A stretch of DNA of 64,000 bases from Tropicimonas marinistellae. Lineage in GTDB: Bacteria; Pseudomonadota; Alphaproteobacteria; Rhodobacterales; Rhodobacteraceae. The notes under the pieces were generated by a model that was given only the letters and a program-made list of their open reading frames with translations, was not told the origin of the DNA and ran no database searches. This document shows positions 1 to 8,953 of the stretch, piece after piece. A program made the translations under genes and the position numbers. The stretch lies in NCBI RefSeq assembly GCF_001509585.1, contig NZ_LNCI01000014.1, positions 40,840-104,839 on the forward strand, written 5' to 3'. How positions within the stretch are numbered: the first letter of the stretch is position 1; every line of letters begins with the position of its first letter.

Positions 1-1163
1 GCCATGTCGCGGCCGCCCTTACCGTTGAGCACGTCGTTGCCAAGGCCGCCGATCAGGGTGTTCATCTGGCCGTTGCCAGTGAGTTCATCGCTAAAGGCAC
101 TTCCGATCAGGTTCTCGATACTGGTCAGCCGGTCGTTACCAGCGCCCCGTGTGTTCTGAAATCCTCCCTTGGAAAGCGATACGAACACCTTAGCCGTGGC
201 GTTTTCGTAGCTCGCCGCGTCGGTTCCGCCTTCGCCGTTGAGCCGGTTCCGCCCCAGCCCGCCGATCAGGATATCGTTGCCCCCGCGGCCAAGCAGATTG
301 TCATCCCCATCGGCACCGTCGAGAGTATTGGCGCCGTTGTTGCCCTTGAGAGTGTCGTTGCTGTTGCTGCCGATGAGGTTCTCGATCGAGTTCGTTCTAA
401 TCGAATAGCTGCCACCGAAACCCCATACGGACCGACCGTTCACGGTCGCGTTCACTTCCGAGAACGCGTTCTCGAATGAAAGCGTGTCAATGCCGCTCTC
501 GCCGTTAAACGTGGTTCCGCCATAGGTCGCAAGGAAGGTGTCGTCGCCCTTGCCGCCATAGGCCATGCCAGAGCTGTCGAAGGAGTCCCGGAAGGTATCG
601 TTGCCGCCATCTCCAAAGAGCGTGTTCTTGCCGGCATCTCCGGAGATCAGATCGTTGCCGTCACCGCCCCGGATGACATCGTTTCCGGCGCCACCGTAGA
701 GTGAATCGGAGCCGTCATTTCCGAGGATCGTGTCTTTGCCGTCATAGCCGTAGACCGTGTCGTTCCCACCTTTGCCCTCGATCCGGTTCGCGCCGTCGCT
801 GCCGGTCAGATAGTCGTCGAAGTTGGTGCCGATGAGGTTCTCGATACTCGCAAAGGTCTTGCTGCCGCCCAGGATGAACTGCGTAAACGTGGATGAGAGC
901 GAGGCAGAAACAGAGCTACCCGCGGTCAGAAAACTGACCGTGTCCGAGCCCTTTCCGCCATCGACCGTGTCGGTTCCTTCGCCCGGCAGAAGGATGTCGT
1001 TTCCCTCGCCGCCCAGCAGGGTATCGTTACCGGCACCGCCAAACAATTGGTCGTTGCCGCCAAGTCCACGGAGCGTGTCGTCGCCGTCCAGCCCCTTGAG
1101 AATGTCTTTGCCACCGGTTCCCTTGAGATTGTTCGCTCCGGCGTTTCCAGTTTTCGTAACCAT
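1..1163 (-). CDS. RTX-type calcium-binding repeat protein, 3' end outside window
   Basis: The frame opens with ATG at 1163 behind a GGGGAAAG ribosome-binding site and stays open for 387 codons to the window edge, so the C-terminus is missing. Almost the whole product consists of glycine/aspartate-rich nonapeptide blocks of the GGxGxDxLx type, such as GGAGNDTLLGGEGND and GGLGNDVLNGKGGRD. They alternate with longer segments ending in SIENLIGT or SIENLIGS. Such repeats form Ca2+-binding parallel beta-rolls in proteins exported by type I secretion systems. No enzymatic domain or signal peptide is visible, as expected for T1SS substrates. The class is certain; the function (adhesin, enzyme, S-layer) cannot be told from this part. 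Confidence 0.88.
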   Translation of the reverse strand, partial: MVTKTGNAGANNLKGTGGKDILKGLDGDDTLRGLGGNDQLFGGAGNDTLLGGEGNDILLPGEGTDTVDGGKGSDTVSFLTAGSSVSASLSSTFTQFILGGSKTFASIENLIGTNFDDYLTGSDGANRIEGKGGNDTVYGYDGKDTILGNDGSDSLYGGAGNDVIRGGDGNDLISGDAGKNTLFGDGGNDTFRDSFDSSGMAYGGKGDDTFLATYGGTTFNGESGIDTLSFENAFSEVNATVNGRSVWGFGGSYSIRTNSIENLIGSNSNDTLKGNNGANTLDGADGDDNLLGRGGNDILIGGLGRNRLNGEGGTDAASYENATAKVFVSLSKGGFQNTRGAGNDRLTSIENLIGSAFSDELTGNGQMNTLIGGLGNDVLNGKGGRDM

Positions 1164-1468
1164 AACTTTCCCCCAACAATGTTCCGCTCTAACGGAAGTC
1201 TACACTAAATCTGGTGATTTCCCTCAGTCAATTACCCTACGTCCACTGATCGGATCTTCTGTAGGCGATTGCGATCCACGGCTCGCTACGACGGCGTCAT
1301 ATCCCCAGATGGTGGAGCGAGGGTTAAGCAACGCAGCAGGACGTCCTGCCACGCAAGTGGGCGGATATAATGCAAAGGGAGGTTTCGCGCAGCAGCCAGA
1401 CCACCCCGCCAATGGCCGCTTGGGTGGACGGTATCAGTTGCTCACCGTTTCAAGGTGGAAAGATCGAC
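1164..1468. other. Intergenic gap between two RTX genes
   Basis: These 305 bases separate two leftward RTX genes. They must hold the promoter of the downstream gene. I see no convincing open frame, RNA gene or strong hairpin terminator. Confidence 0.5.
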
Positions 1469-2506
1469 TCAGGCAATCACCAGATCATTGCTCAAGTCGG
1501 CGGGGCGTTCGAAGTCCACGATCACCAGCTTGTCCTTTCCGAAGTCGAAAACCGTGTTGCCGTTCTCGACGCTGGCAAATTTCCTGATGACCTCGGCCTT
1601 GGTCAGCGTACCTGACCAGAGCCTGTCATCCAGCAGGATCGAATCCAACTCATCCACGAAGTCAACGATACGGTCTGTGCCGTAGCCTGCGCGAAACTCG
1701 AACGTATCCGCGCCCTTGCCGCCCTGAAGCCGGTCATTTCCGCCGCCGCCATTGAGAACGTCGTCCCGGTTGCCGCCGAACAGCTTGTCACCGCCACGGT
1801 TCCCGTTGAGCTCGTCCTCGCCAGTTCCCCCCTCAAGCGTATCGCGCCCGCTACCGCCATTAAGCCGGTCTGCGCCCCGGTTGCCTGTAAGCCGGTCGCT
1901 GTCAGCACCGCCGAACAAGAGGTCCTTTCCCTTTCCGCCTATCAAGATGTCTTCACCGGCGTGGCCCCGGAGTTCATCGGCTGCGTTCGTCCCGTTCACG
2001 ACATCGTTGCCCGGGCCCGCGGTTGGGGCGGAGGTTCCGGTATCACCGGTGTCGAGCGCCACGGATGCGGAGGTGGCGGCAAACGTCTGCGTTACGATCA
2101 CCGCATCCCAGCCGTTGTAGTTGCCCCGCTCCACACCGATCCCGACGTAGTCGAAGCTCGAAGAAAGGATGTTGGCCCGGTGCCCGGGACTGTTCATCAG
2201 GCTGTCGAAGAGGTCCTCGACATCGTCTGAGATACCGGATGCGCCGCGTTCGCTCTGCCAAGCGATATTCTCTCCCCAGGTCCAGCTGCCACTGAACACG
2301 ACGCCGGCATCCGACATGCGGTCACCCGCCGAAGACCCTCCCTTTCCGGTGTGAGAGAAGGTGTTTGTATCGAGCATCCAGATGCTGTGGTCTTCGGCGG
2401 CCTCGTTGAGGTCGAGAGCGAGCGACAAGGGGTCCACACCGGCCTTGGCGCGTGCCGCATTTATCAGATCGAGCATTTGCCGCTCAACGGCGGTGGCGAC
2501 TGACAT
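1469..2506 (-). CDS. CAP-domain (SCP/PR1-like) protein with C-terminal RTX repeats
   Basis: This 345-aa protein has a CAP domain at about residues 5-145, followed by RTX repeats at about 165-270 and a short C-terminal region ending in hydrophobic residues. CAP hallmarks are visible: His40 in AAEDHSIWM, His52 in FSH, Glu79 in WGEN and His109 in SPGHRANIL. The RTX part has GGxGxD blocks such as GGSGRDTLEGG, which predict Ca2+ binding and export by a type I secretion system. There is no N-terminal signal peptide, consistent with that route. Bacterial CAP proteins are extracellular, but their activity is mostly unknown. The gene lies just upstream of a second RTX gene on the same strand and just downstream of a PAS-LuxR regulator gene. 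Confidence 0.88.
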   Translation of the reverse strand: MSVATAVERQMLDLINAARAKAGVDPLSLALDLNEAAEDHSIWMLDTNTFSHTGKGGSSAGDRMSDAGVVFSGSWTWGENIAWQSERGASGISDDVEDLFDSLMNSPGHRANILSSSFDYVGIGVERGNYNGWDAVIVTQTFAATSASVALDTGDTGTSAPTAGPGNDVVNGTNAADELRGHAGEDILIGGKGKDLLFGGADSDRLTGNRGADRLNGGSGRDTLEGGTGEDELNGNRGGDKLFGGNRDDVLNGGGGNDRLQGGKGADTFEFRAGYGTDRIVDFVDELDSILLDDRLWSGTLTKAEVIRKFASVENGNTVFDFGKDKLVIVDFERPADLSNDLVIA

Positions 2507-2598
2507 GGTTGCCGTCTCTCTTCTTCCGTTACCAACAACCGATTGGACCGCAGGAATCCGTCAAGAGAGTGTCAAAAACGAGGCGTTCAATCCTGCGG

Positions 2599-3189
2599 CT
2601 AGCGGACAATGTGCCCGCCGTCGATATCGCCCAAGGCCTGAACCAGCGCATTCGAATTCGCGACACCGAATTTCTTCAGCAGCTTCGCCCGGTAGACCTC
2701 GACCGTCCGGTAGGAGATCTCGAGCTTAAGCGCGATCTCCTTGCTGGTGAGCCCGTCCGCGAGGTAGGAAACGATCTCCCGTTCCCGCCGCGTCAGGTCC
2801 CGGTAGGGCCGTATCTCCGACAGATCGGCGAAACTCCAGACGGCCCTCTGCAACGGTCGGTCGGGGGTGAAGGAATGCCCGCGCACCCGACACCAGAAGA
2901 GGCTGCCATCCTTTCGGGCCATGATCCGCTCGTCCCAATACGTGTTGGTTTCACGCAATTGCTTTACGCCGCGATCGCGCACGTTCGCGAATTCCTCATC
3001 GGTCGGGTAGAGAATTGAAAAGACGCGGTCTTTTAGCTCATCCTTCGCGTATCCAAACATTTCGGAAAAGGCGAGGTTGCACTCCCGGATCACCCGGTTT
3101 TCGGTCACCACCAGCCCGACTGGCGCATAGGTGAAGGCCAGTTCCGCGAAGCATCCGTCGCGGTAGCAGTCGTCGATACGTGTTTCCAC
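2599..3189 (-). CDS. PAS domain-containing LuxR-family transcriptional regulator
   Basis: This 196-aa protein has an N-terminal PAS domain (about residues 15-125, with NLAFSEMFGYAKDEL and a PAC-like end WSFADLSEIRPY). A LuxR/FixJ-type helix-turn-helix follows at about 130-190 (LTRREREIVSYLADG, then TSKEIALKLEISYRTVEVYR). No receiver domain is present, so the signal is probably sensed by the PAS pocket itself. The gene lies upstream of the CAP-RTX gene on the same strand and is divergent from the Liv-type ABC operon. Either could be its target; that is inference. The ligand is unknown. Confidence 0.85.
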   Translation of the reverse strand: METRIDDCYRDGCFAELAFTYAPVGLVVTENRVIRECNLAFSEMFGYAKDELKDRVFSILYPTDEEFANVRDRGVKQLRETNTYWDERIMARKDGSLFWCRVRGHSFTPDRPLQRAVWSFADLSEIRPYRDLTRREREIVSYLADGLTSKEIALKLEISYRTVEVYRAKLLKKFGVANSNALVQALGDIDGGHIVR

Positions 3190-3295
3190 GATATTGCGAG
3201 CTCCATGACCGTCTGAGACCCTTGTGGCGGAAAGCTAATCCAAGGGGAGGGCCCGGCGCAATGCGCGGGGCACCGTTCGTTTCAGGGAGGAACCG

Positions 3296-4492
3296 ATGAC
3301 CCTACGTGCAATTCTGGCCGGCGCAGTCGCGCTTGGCCTATCGGTGGCAGGTACGGCATTCGCGCAGGAACCGGTGAAGATCGCACTGGTCCACGGCGTA
3401 TCCGGTCATAGTTTCGAGGTGTTCTCGAAACAGGCCCAGACCGGGTTCGAGCTTGGCATCGAATACGCCACGGGCGGAACTGGAGAGGTCAAGGGCCACC
3501 CGATCGAGATCGTCCACAAGGACACCCAGTTCAAGCCGGACGTGGCACGCGCCGTTCTGGCCGAAGCCTACGGTGACGACGAGGTGCTTCTTGCCGTTGG
3601 CGCAACATCCTCGGGAGTCACCAAGGGGTTGCTCCCCATCGCCGAGGAATACGAGAAGATCCTGATCGTGGAACCGGCCGTCGCCGACAGCCTCACCGGC
3701 CCCGACAGCAATCGCTACGTCTTCAAGACATCGCGCAATTCCTCGATGGACATGCAGGCCCAGGCGCTTGCACTGAAACCCGACGAGAATCTCTTCGTCG
3801 CCACGCTGGCCGAGGACTATGCCTTTGGCCGCGATGGTATCGCCGCATTCAAGGCGGCTCTGGAGGGCTCCGGCGCTACGGTGGTGACGGAGGAGTATAT
3901 TCCACAAGGCACCGCAGATTTCACCGCCCCGACAGAGCGGATGTTCAACGCGCTCAAGGACCAGGACGGCCGCAAGGTGATCCTGATCTACATTGCGGGC
4001 GGCGGCGACCCGATGGGCAAGATCAAGGCAATGCAGCCCGAGCGCTTCGATATCGAGATATCCACCGGCGGTCATATCCTCCCGGTTCTGCCCACCTACA
4101 AAGCTGTCCCCGGCATGGAAGGGGCGATCTACTACTATTACGAGAGCCCGCAAAACGAGGTGAACGACTGGCTCGTCGCCACGCATCAGGAGCGGTTCGA
4201 CAGCCCGCCCGATTTCTTCACCGCCGGTGGCATGGCGGCGGCCATGGCTGTGGTCAAGGCGCTTGAGACGGCTGAGGAATGGGAGACCGAAGCGCTGATC
4301 GAGGCGATGGAAGGCATGAGCTGGGAAACCCCCAAAGGCACCATGACATTCCGGCCTGAGGACCATCAGGCGCTGCAAAGCATGTACCACTTCAAGATCC
4401 GCGTGGACGACGGCGTGGACTGGGCGATCCCGGAGCTGGTGCGCGAGATCAAGCCCGAGGAGATGGATATTCCGCTCGGCCGCTCCGAGTAA
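3296..4492 (+). CDS. Liv-type ABC transporter periplasmic substrate-binding protein
   Basis: This 398-aa protein has a Sec signal peptide (cleavage probably after AFA at residue 23) followed by a Peripla_BP_6 (LivJ-like) two-lobed fold. Visible segments include VLAVGATSSGVTKGLLPIAE and GRDGIAAFKAALEGSGATVV. The ATG follows a clear GGGAGG Shine-Dalgarno. It is the first gene of a six-gene rightward operon with two ATPases, two permeases and a hydrolase. The family binds branched-chain amino acids, but members with this gene order also bind amides, aromatic acids or other small acids. The substrate cannot be assigned from sequence. Confidence 0.88.
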   Translation: MTLRAILAGAVALGLSVAGTAFAQEPVKIALVHGVSGHSFEVFSKQAQTGFELGIEYATGGTGEVKGHPIEIVHKDTQFKPDVARAVLAEAYGDDEVLLAVGATSSGVTKGLLPIAEEYEKILIVEPAVADSLTGPDSNRYVFKTSRNSSMDMQAQALALKPDENLFVATLAEDYAFGRDGIAAFKAALEGSGATVVTEEYIPQGTADFTAPTERMFNALKDQDGRKVILIYIAGGGDPMGKIKAMQPERFDIEISTGGHILPVLPTYKAVPGMEGAIYYYYESPQNEVNDWLVATHQERFDSPPDFFTAGGMAAAMAVVKALETAEEWETEALIEAMEGMSWETPKGTMTFRPEDHQALQSMYHFKIRVDDGVDWAIPELVREIKPEEMDIPLGRSE

Positions 4493-4552
4493 TCCATTCC
4501 ACCCAACTCCCGGCCCCGAGGCGGGCCGGGAGACGCGACACAGGTGCGCTCC

Positions 4553-5317
4553 ATGTCACATCCATCCCTGGTCACTGAGGATCTCACGATCCGTTTCGGG
4601 GGGCATGTCGCCGTGAACACGGTGTCCTGCGCCTTTCGCCCCGGCGAACTGACAGTCATCGTCGGACCGAACGGCGCGGGCAAAACCACGTACTTCAACC
4701 TGATCTCCGGGCAATTGACTCCAAGCGCCGGAAAGGTGCTGAAGGACGGCCTAGACGTGACCCGGTTTGCGCCCTCTGCCCGGGCCCACCACGGAATCGG
4801 CCGCGCCTTCCAGCTCACCAACCTGTTTCCGCAGCTGTCGGTTCTCGAAAACATCCGCCTGGCCGTTCAGGCACGCGCGGGTGAGGGCTGGCGCCTCTTC
4901 CGCCGCGTTGACGCGCTGACTGAGCTGACGGCGCGGGCGGAACGCTACCTGGAGGCGACCCGGCTGGACAGTGTCGCCCACCTGCCCGCCGCCGCCCTGC
5001 CGCATGGCGACCAACGCAAGCTGGAGGTCGCGCTTCTAATGGCGATGGAGCCCGACATCTACATGTTCGACGAACCGACCGCGGGCATGTCGCTTGACCA
5101 CGCGCCCGACGTGCTCGACCTGATCGCCGAGTTGAAACACGACCACACCAAGACAATCCTGCTGGTAGAGCACAAGATGGATGTGGTGCGCGCGCTCGCC
5201 GACCGGATCATCGTGCTCCACAATGGCGAGTTGCTGGCCGACGGGCCGCCCGAGGAGGTCATGTCGAGCCAGATCGTGCGCGACGTCTACCTCGGCAAGT
5301 CGACGGAGGCCGCATGA
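4553..5317 (+). CDS. Liv-type ABC transporter ATP-binding protein (LivG-like)
   Basis: This is a cytoplasmic ATPase of a HAAT-family importer, about 254 aa. Walker A is GPNGAGKTTYFNL, the Q-loop region is IGRAFQLTNLFPQLSVLENI, and Walker B is PDIYMFDEPTAGMSLD followed by the switch region LLVEHKMDVV. The signature loop reads LPHGDQRKLEVALL rather than LSGGQ, which is usual for LivG relatives. I prefer the ATG at 4553; an in-frame GTG at 4544 is also possible. The stop overlaps the next start by 4 bases, so the two ATPases are translationally coupled. Confidence 0.9.
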   Translation: MSHPSLVTEDLTIRFGGHVAVNTVSCAFRPGELTVIVGPNGAGKTTYFNLISGQLTPSAGKVLKDGLDVTRFAPSARAHHGIGRAFQLTNLFPQLSVLENIRLAVQARAGEGWRLFRRVDALTELTARAERYLEATRLDSVAHLPAAALPHGDQRKLEVALLMAMEPDIYMFDEPTAGMSLDHAPDVLDLIAELKHDHTKTILLVEHKMDVVRALADRIIVLHNGELLADGPPEEVMSSQIVRDVYLGKSTEAA

Positions 5318-6018
5318 GCCTGCTGTCGCTCACATCCATGCAGACCAATATCGGCCAATATGCCGTGCTCCACGATGTGTCCCTGGAAGTGCCGGAGGGC
5401 GGGGTCTTCGTCCTGCTGGGCCGCAACGGTGCCGGAAAAACCACAACACTGCGCTCCATCATGGGGCTGTGGAAGCCTTCGCCGGGATCGGTCGCATTTC
5501 GAGGAACGGACCTCACGGGGCTCCACACCGCCGATATCGCTCGGCTCGGCATCGCCTTCGTGCCCGAAGACATGGGCATTTTCGGCGGTCTTACGGTGGA
5601 GGAAAACCTGGTGCTCGCCACCGCAAACGGCACGTTCGACAGGGACGCGCTGGCCCGCATATGGCGTCTTTTCCCGGCATTGGAGACGTTCTGGACCAAG
5701 CCGGCGTGGGCACTCTCGGGTGGACAGAAACAAATGCTCTCGGTGGCCCGCGCAATTATCGAGCCACGGGAGCTGATCCTGATCGACGAACCGACCAAGG
5801 GCCTGGCACCGTCGATCATCGACGCGATGGCAGAGGCCTTCCGGGAGATCTCGGCCAACACGACGATCCTGCTTGTTGAGCAGAACTTCGAGTTCGCGCG
5901 GTCGCTTGGGCGCCAGATGGCGGTGATAGACGACGGGCGCATCGCCCATGCGGGCAGCATGGAGGACTTCGTCGCCAACAAGGACTTGCAGGAAAACCTG
6001 CTGAGCCTGTCTGCATGA
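5314..6018 (+). CDS. Liv-type ABC transporter ATP-binding protein (LivF-like)
   Basis: This 234-aa protein is the second ATPase of the importer. Walker A is GRNGAGKTTTLRS, the signature is LSGGQKQMLSVARA, and Walker B is LILIDEPTKGLAPS, followed by LLVEQNFEFA. Its start overlaps the livG-like stop (ATGA) and a GGAGG site precedes it. LivF and LivG ATPases work as a heterodimer under the two permeases encoded next. Length and motifs are normal for LivF. Confidence 0.91.
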   Translation: MSLLSLTSMQTNIGQYAVLHDVSLEVPEGGVFVLLGRNGAGKTTTLRSIMGLWKPSPGSVAFRGTDLTGLHTADIARLGIAFVPEDMGIFGGLTVEENLVLATANGTFDRDALARIWRLFPALETFWTKPAWALSGGQKQMLSVARAIIEPRELILIDEPTKGLAPSIIDAMAEAFREISANTTILLVEQNFEFARSLGRQMAVIDDGRIAHAGSMEDFVANKDLQENLLSLSA

Positions 6019-6022
6019 GGGA

Positions 6023-7018
6023 ATGATGGACGGACTTCGTACAGCAATCGACCGGCTCGGAGGGGTCAACCTTCTGCCGCTCGCCGTTGCGCTCGTGGCC
6101 TTCGCCCTGATCGGCGCACCCTCATCCTGGGTGACGCTGACGGTGGCGGGGCTCGCCATGGGCATGATGATTTTCCTGATGGCCTCGGGACTTTCGCTCG
6201 TCTTCGGCCTGATGGATGTGCTCAACTTCGGCCATTCCGCCTTCGTCAGTTTCGGCGCTTTCGTGGCGGCAAGCGTACTGGCATGGCTCTCGGGCTGGCT
6301 CGGTGCGGAGAGCGTCTTGCTGAACGTCGCCGCACTCCTTGCGGCCTTCCTCGCGGCCATTGCCTTCGGACTGGCGGCGGGGTGGTTTTTCGAGACCGTC
6401 ATCATCAAGCCAGTCTATCGCGACCATTTGCGCCAGATCCTGATCACAATGGGCGCGCTGATCGTCGCGGAACAGATGATCCTCGCGGCCTGGGGTGGCA
6501 CGCCGATGAACGTCCCGCGCCCGCGTTTCCTCGAAGGGTCCGTTCTGTTCGGCGATGTAGCCATCGAGAAATACCGCGCCTTCGCCTTCCTGCTTGGCCT
6601 CGCGGTCTATCTCGCGCTCAAGTTGACGCTGAACCGCACCCGGGTTGGCCTGTTGATCCGCGCCGGCGTGGAGAACCGCGAGATGGTCGAGGCGCTCGGC
6701 TTCCGCATCGACCGGCTCTTCGTCGCCGTCTTCATGGTCGGCTCCGCGCTCGCCGCGCTCGGTGGCGCCATGTGGGCCGGCTACGAGACGCTGATCACCC
6801 CCGCGCTCGGAGCGGAGATGATGATCGTCGTCTTCATCGTGGTCATCATCGGCGGGCTCGGCTCCATCGAGGGCACGCTTCTCGGTGCCATCATGGTGGG
6901 GCTGGTGGCGAACTACGTGGGTTTCCTGGCGCCGAAACTGGCGCTGGCGTCCAACATGATCCTGATGATGGCGATCCTTCTGTGGCGGCCCAACGGGCTC
7001 AGACCAGCTGTGAAATGA
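6023..7018 (+). CDS. Liv-type ABC transporter permease (LivH-like)
   Basis: This 331-aa inner-membrane permease has about eight hydrophobic segments and the BPD_transp_2 pattern. Typical LivH segments include SGLSLVFGLMDVLNFGHSAF near the N-terminus and IGGLGSIEGTLLGAIMVGL near the C-terminus. Two adjacent ATGs (6023, 6026) are possible starts. It begins 4 bases after the livF-like stop and is followed 7 bases later by the livM-like gene. Confidence 0.9.
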   Translation: MMDGLRTAIDRLGGVNLLPLAVALVAFALIGAPSSWVTLTVAGLAMGMMIFLMASGLSLVFGLMDVLNFGHSAFVSFGAFVAASVLAWLSGWLGAESVLLNVAALLAAFLAAIAFGLAAGWFFETVIIKPVYRDHLRQILITMGALIVAEQMILAAWGGTPMNVPRPRFLEGSVLFGDVAIEKYRAFAFLLGLAVYLALKLTLNRTRVGLLIRAGVENREMVEALGFRIDRLFVAVFMVGSALAALGGAMWAGYETLITPALGAEMMIVVFIVVIIGGLGSIEGTLLGAIMVGLVANYVGFLAPKLALASNMILMMAILLWRPNGLRPAVK

Positions 7019-7025
7019 GGCGAAA

Positions 7026-8099
7026 ATGATCCGTCAAAGCACCCGGGGCGAGATGTTGGTGAAGGGCGTGGTCCTGCTGATTGCCGCCCTCCTCCTCTTC
7101 GCCCCCTTCCTGTTTCAGGACATCCGCTCGCTCGAGGTCGCGGCGCGGATCTGCGTCTTCATCGTTCTGGTGGCCAGCTACGACCTGCTTATCGGATACA
7201 CCGGCATCGTCAGCTTCGCCCATACGATGTTCTTCGGTTTCGGCGCCTATGGCGCTGCGATCTCTCTACGGCAGATGGGGCCGGGATGGGACGCGGTGAT
7301 CCTCGGCGCACTGGCAGGCGTGTTCGTCTCGCTGGTAGTTGCAGTGGCCATCGGGCTGCTCTCGCTACGGGTGAAGGCGATCTTCTTCGCGATGATCACG
7401 CTGGCGGCGGCGAGCGTCGTCATGGTGCTCGCCAGCCAGCTCTCGCAGTTCACGGGCGGCGAGGACGGCATCACCTACAAAGCGCCCGACCTTTTCAAAC
7501 CGGCGACAAAGCTCGCGGTGACCGAGGAAGGCAAGGTCGCCCGGCTCTTCGGGGTCAAATTGAATGGCAAGCTGGCCGCCTACTACTTCGTCTTCGCCTC
7601 CTGCCTTGTGCTCTTCGTGCTGATGATCCGGCTGGTCGGCGCGCCCATAGGCACCGTCCTGAAGGCGATCCGGGAGAACGAAGCCCGGGCAGAGGCCATC
7701 GGCTATCGTGTCGTCGCGTACCGGACCTTCGTCTTCTGCGTTGCCGCGGTGATCGCCTCGCTCGCGGGCACGGTCTATGCCGTCTGGCTGAAATACACCG
7801 GTCCGGACACCGCGCTCAGCTTCTCGATCATGATCGACATCCTTTTGATGGTCGTGATCGGCGGCATGGGCACCATGTATGGTGCCGTCATTGGCGCCGT
7901 ACTGCTTGTGCTGGCGCAATACTACCTGCGCGACCTCATGGGCAGTGCCGCCGAGGCGCTCGCGAATGTCCCGCTGCTTCCGTTTATCCTGGAGCCTGAC
8001 AGGTGGCTGTTCTGGCTCGGCGTGATCTTCATCCTGCTGGTGTACTTCTTCCCGAAGGGTATCGCCGGAACCATCGCCGGAAAGGAGGCACGGACATGA
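7026..8099 (+). CDS. Liv-type ABC transporter permease (LivM-like)
   Basis: This 357-aa protein is the second inner-membrane permease of the importer. It carries the LivM patterns LLIGYTGIVSFAHTMFFGFG near the N-terminus, GAPIGTVLKAIRENEARAEA in the middle and VVIGGMGTMYGAVIGAVLL near the C-terminus. It pairs with the LivH-like protein to form the channel. Its stop overlaps the start of the following hydrolase gene, which points to one transcript and coupled translation. Confidence 0.9.
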   Translation: MIRQSTRGEMLVKGVVLLIAALLLFAPFLFQDIRSLEVAARICVFIVLVASYDLLIGYTGIVSFAHTMFFGFGAYGAAISLRQMGPGWDAVILGALAGVFVSLVVAVAIGLLSLRVKAIFFAMITLAAASVVMVLASQLSQFTGGEDGITYKAPDLFKPATKLAVTEEGKVARLFGVKLNGKLAAYYFVFASCLVLFVLMIRLVGAPIGTVLKAIRENEARAEAIGYRVVAYRTFVFCVAAVIASLAGTVYAVWLKYTGPDTALSFSIMIDILLMVVIGGMGTMYGAVIGAVLLVLAQYYLRDLMGSAAEALANVPLLPFILEPDRWLFWLGVIFILLVYFFPKGIAGTIAGKEART

Positions 8100-8953
8100 C
8101 ATCCCCCCGGTTCCTGTTTGTCCCAGTCATGGACCACGAGATCCACGTGACGCTCTGGGGCGATCCCTCCGCCCCGCCGCTTGTCATGTGGCATGGCCTT
8201 GCACGCACCGGGCGGGATTTCGACGAACTCGCCGCAGCGCTTTCCGACACATATTTCGTAATGTGCCCCGATACCATCGGGCGCGGATTGTCGAGCTGGT
8301 CTGAGAATCCCGAAGCCGAGTACTCCATCGAGTACTATTCAGGGATCGCCGCGGACCTGCTGGACCATTTCGAGATTGACACCGCCGGATGGATCGGCAC
8401 CTCGCTGGGAGGGCTGATCGGAATGCGAATGGCCTCCGGACCGCTCGCCGACAGGCTCTCCTATCTGGTTATCAACGACATTGGGCCGGAGATCCCCCAG
8501 CCCGCTATTGACCGAATACTCAGCTATGCGAACTCACCGCCGGAGTTCGCGACCATGCACGAGGCCGAAGCGTGGTTTCGCACGACTTATCGGCCTTTCG
8601 GTCCGGCCAGCGACGGGTTCTGGACCCGCATGGCGCGAACCTCCGTCCGCAGACGCGACGACGGCAGGTTCACGACACACTACGACCCGCGCATAACGGT
8701 ACAGTTCCTGGCTTCGCCCGCAGAACTCTCCACCTGGGACAGGTATCAGCGCATCCATATCCCGGTTCACGTCATTCGTGGCGCCGAATCCGACCTCCTG
8801 CCCGTCTCGACCGCGGCCCGCATGGAAACCACCGGTCCTCGCCCGGAAGTTTCGGTGGTCGAATCTTGCGGACATGCGCCCACTCTGTCCAGAGACGGCG
8901 ATATCCGCCATGTCCGGACACTGATCGAGTCCCTCGGCGTGCAGGCCAAATAG
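8096..8953 (+). CDS. Alpha/beta hydrolase, last gene of the Liv-type operon
   Basis: This is a 285-aa alpha/beta-hydrolase-fold protein. The nucleophile elbow is GTSLGG (Ser in GWIGTSLGGLIGM), an oxyanion-region motif MWHGLARTGRDFDE lies near residue 30, and a late acid/His pair is suggested by RGAESDLLP and ESCGHAPTL. I chose the ATG at 8096 because AAAGGAGG sits at the right distance (8081-8088) and the start overlaps the livM-like stop. No signal peptide is visible, so it is cytoplasmic. Its place in the operon suggests that it hydrolyses the imported compound or a derivative, perhaps an ester or amide; that is inference. Confidence 0.86.
   Translation: MTSPRFLFVPVMDHEIHVTLWGDPSAPPLVMWHGLARTGRDFDELAAALSDTYFVMCPDTIGRGLSSWSENPEAEYSIEYYSGIAADLLDHFEIDTAGWIGTSLGGLIGMRMASGPLADRLSYLVINDIGPEIPQPAIDRILSYANSPPEFATMHEAEAWFRTTYRPFGPASDGFWTRMARTSVRRRDDGRFTTHYDPRITVQFLASPAELSTWDRYQRIHIPVHVIRGAESDLLPVSTAARMETTGPRPEVSVVESCGHAPTLSRDGDIRHVRTLIESLGVQAK

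Noticed and set aside
1..2506. Repeated short units resembling a CRISPR or tandem DNA repeat
   Set aside because: Repeats are in-frame RTX nonapeptides with variable DNA, not identical repeats with unique spacers.
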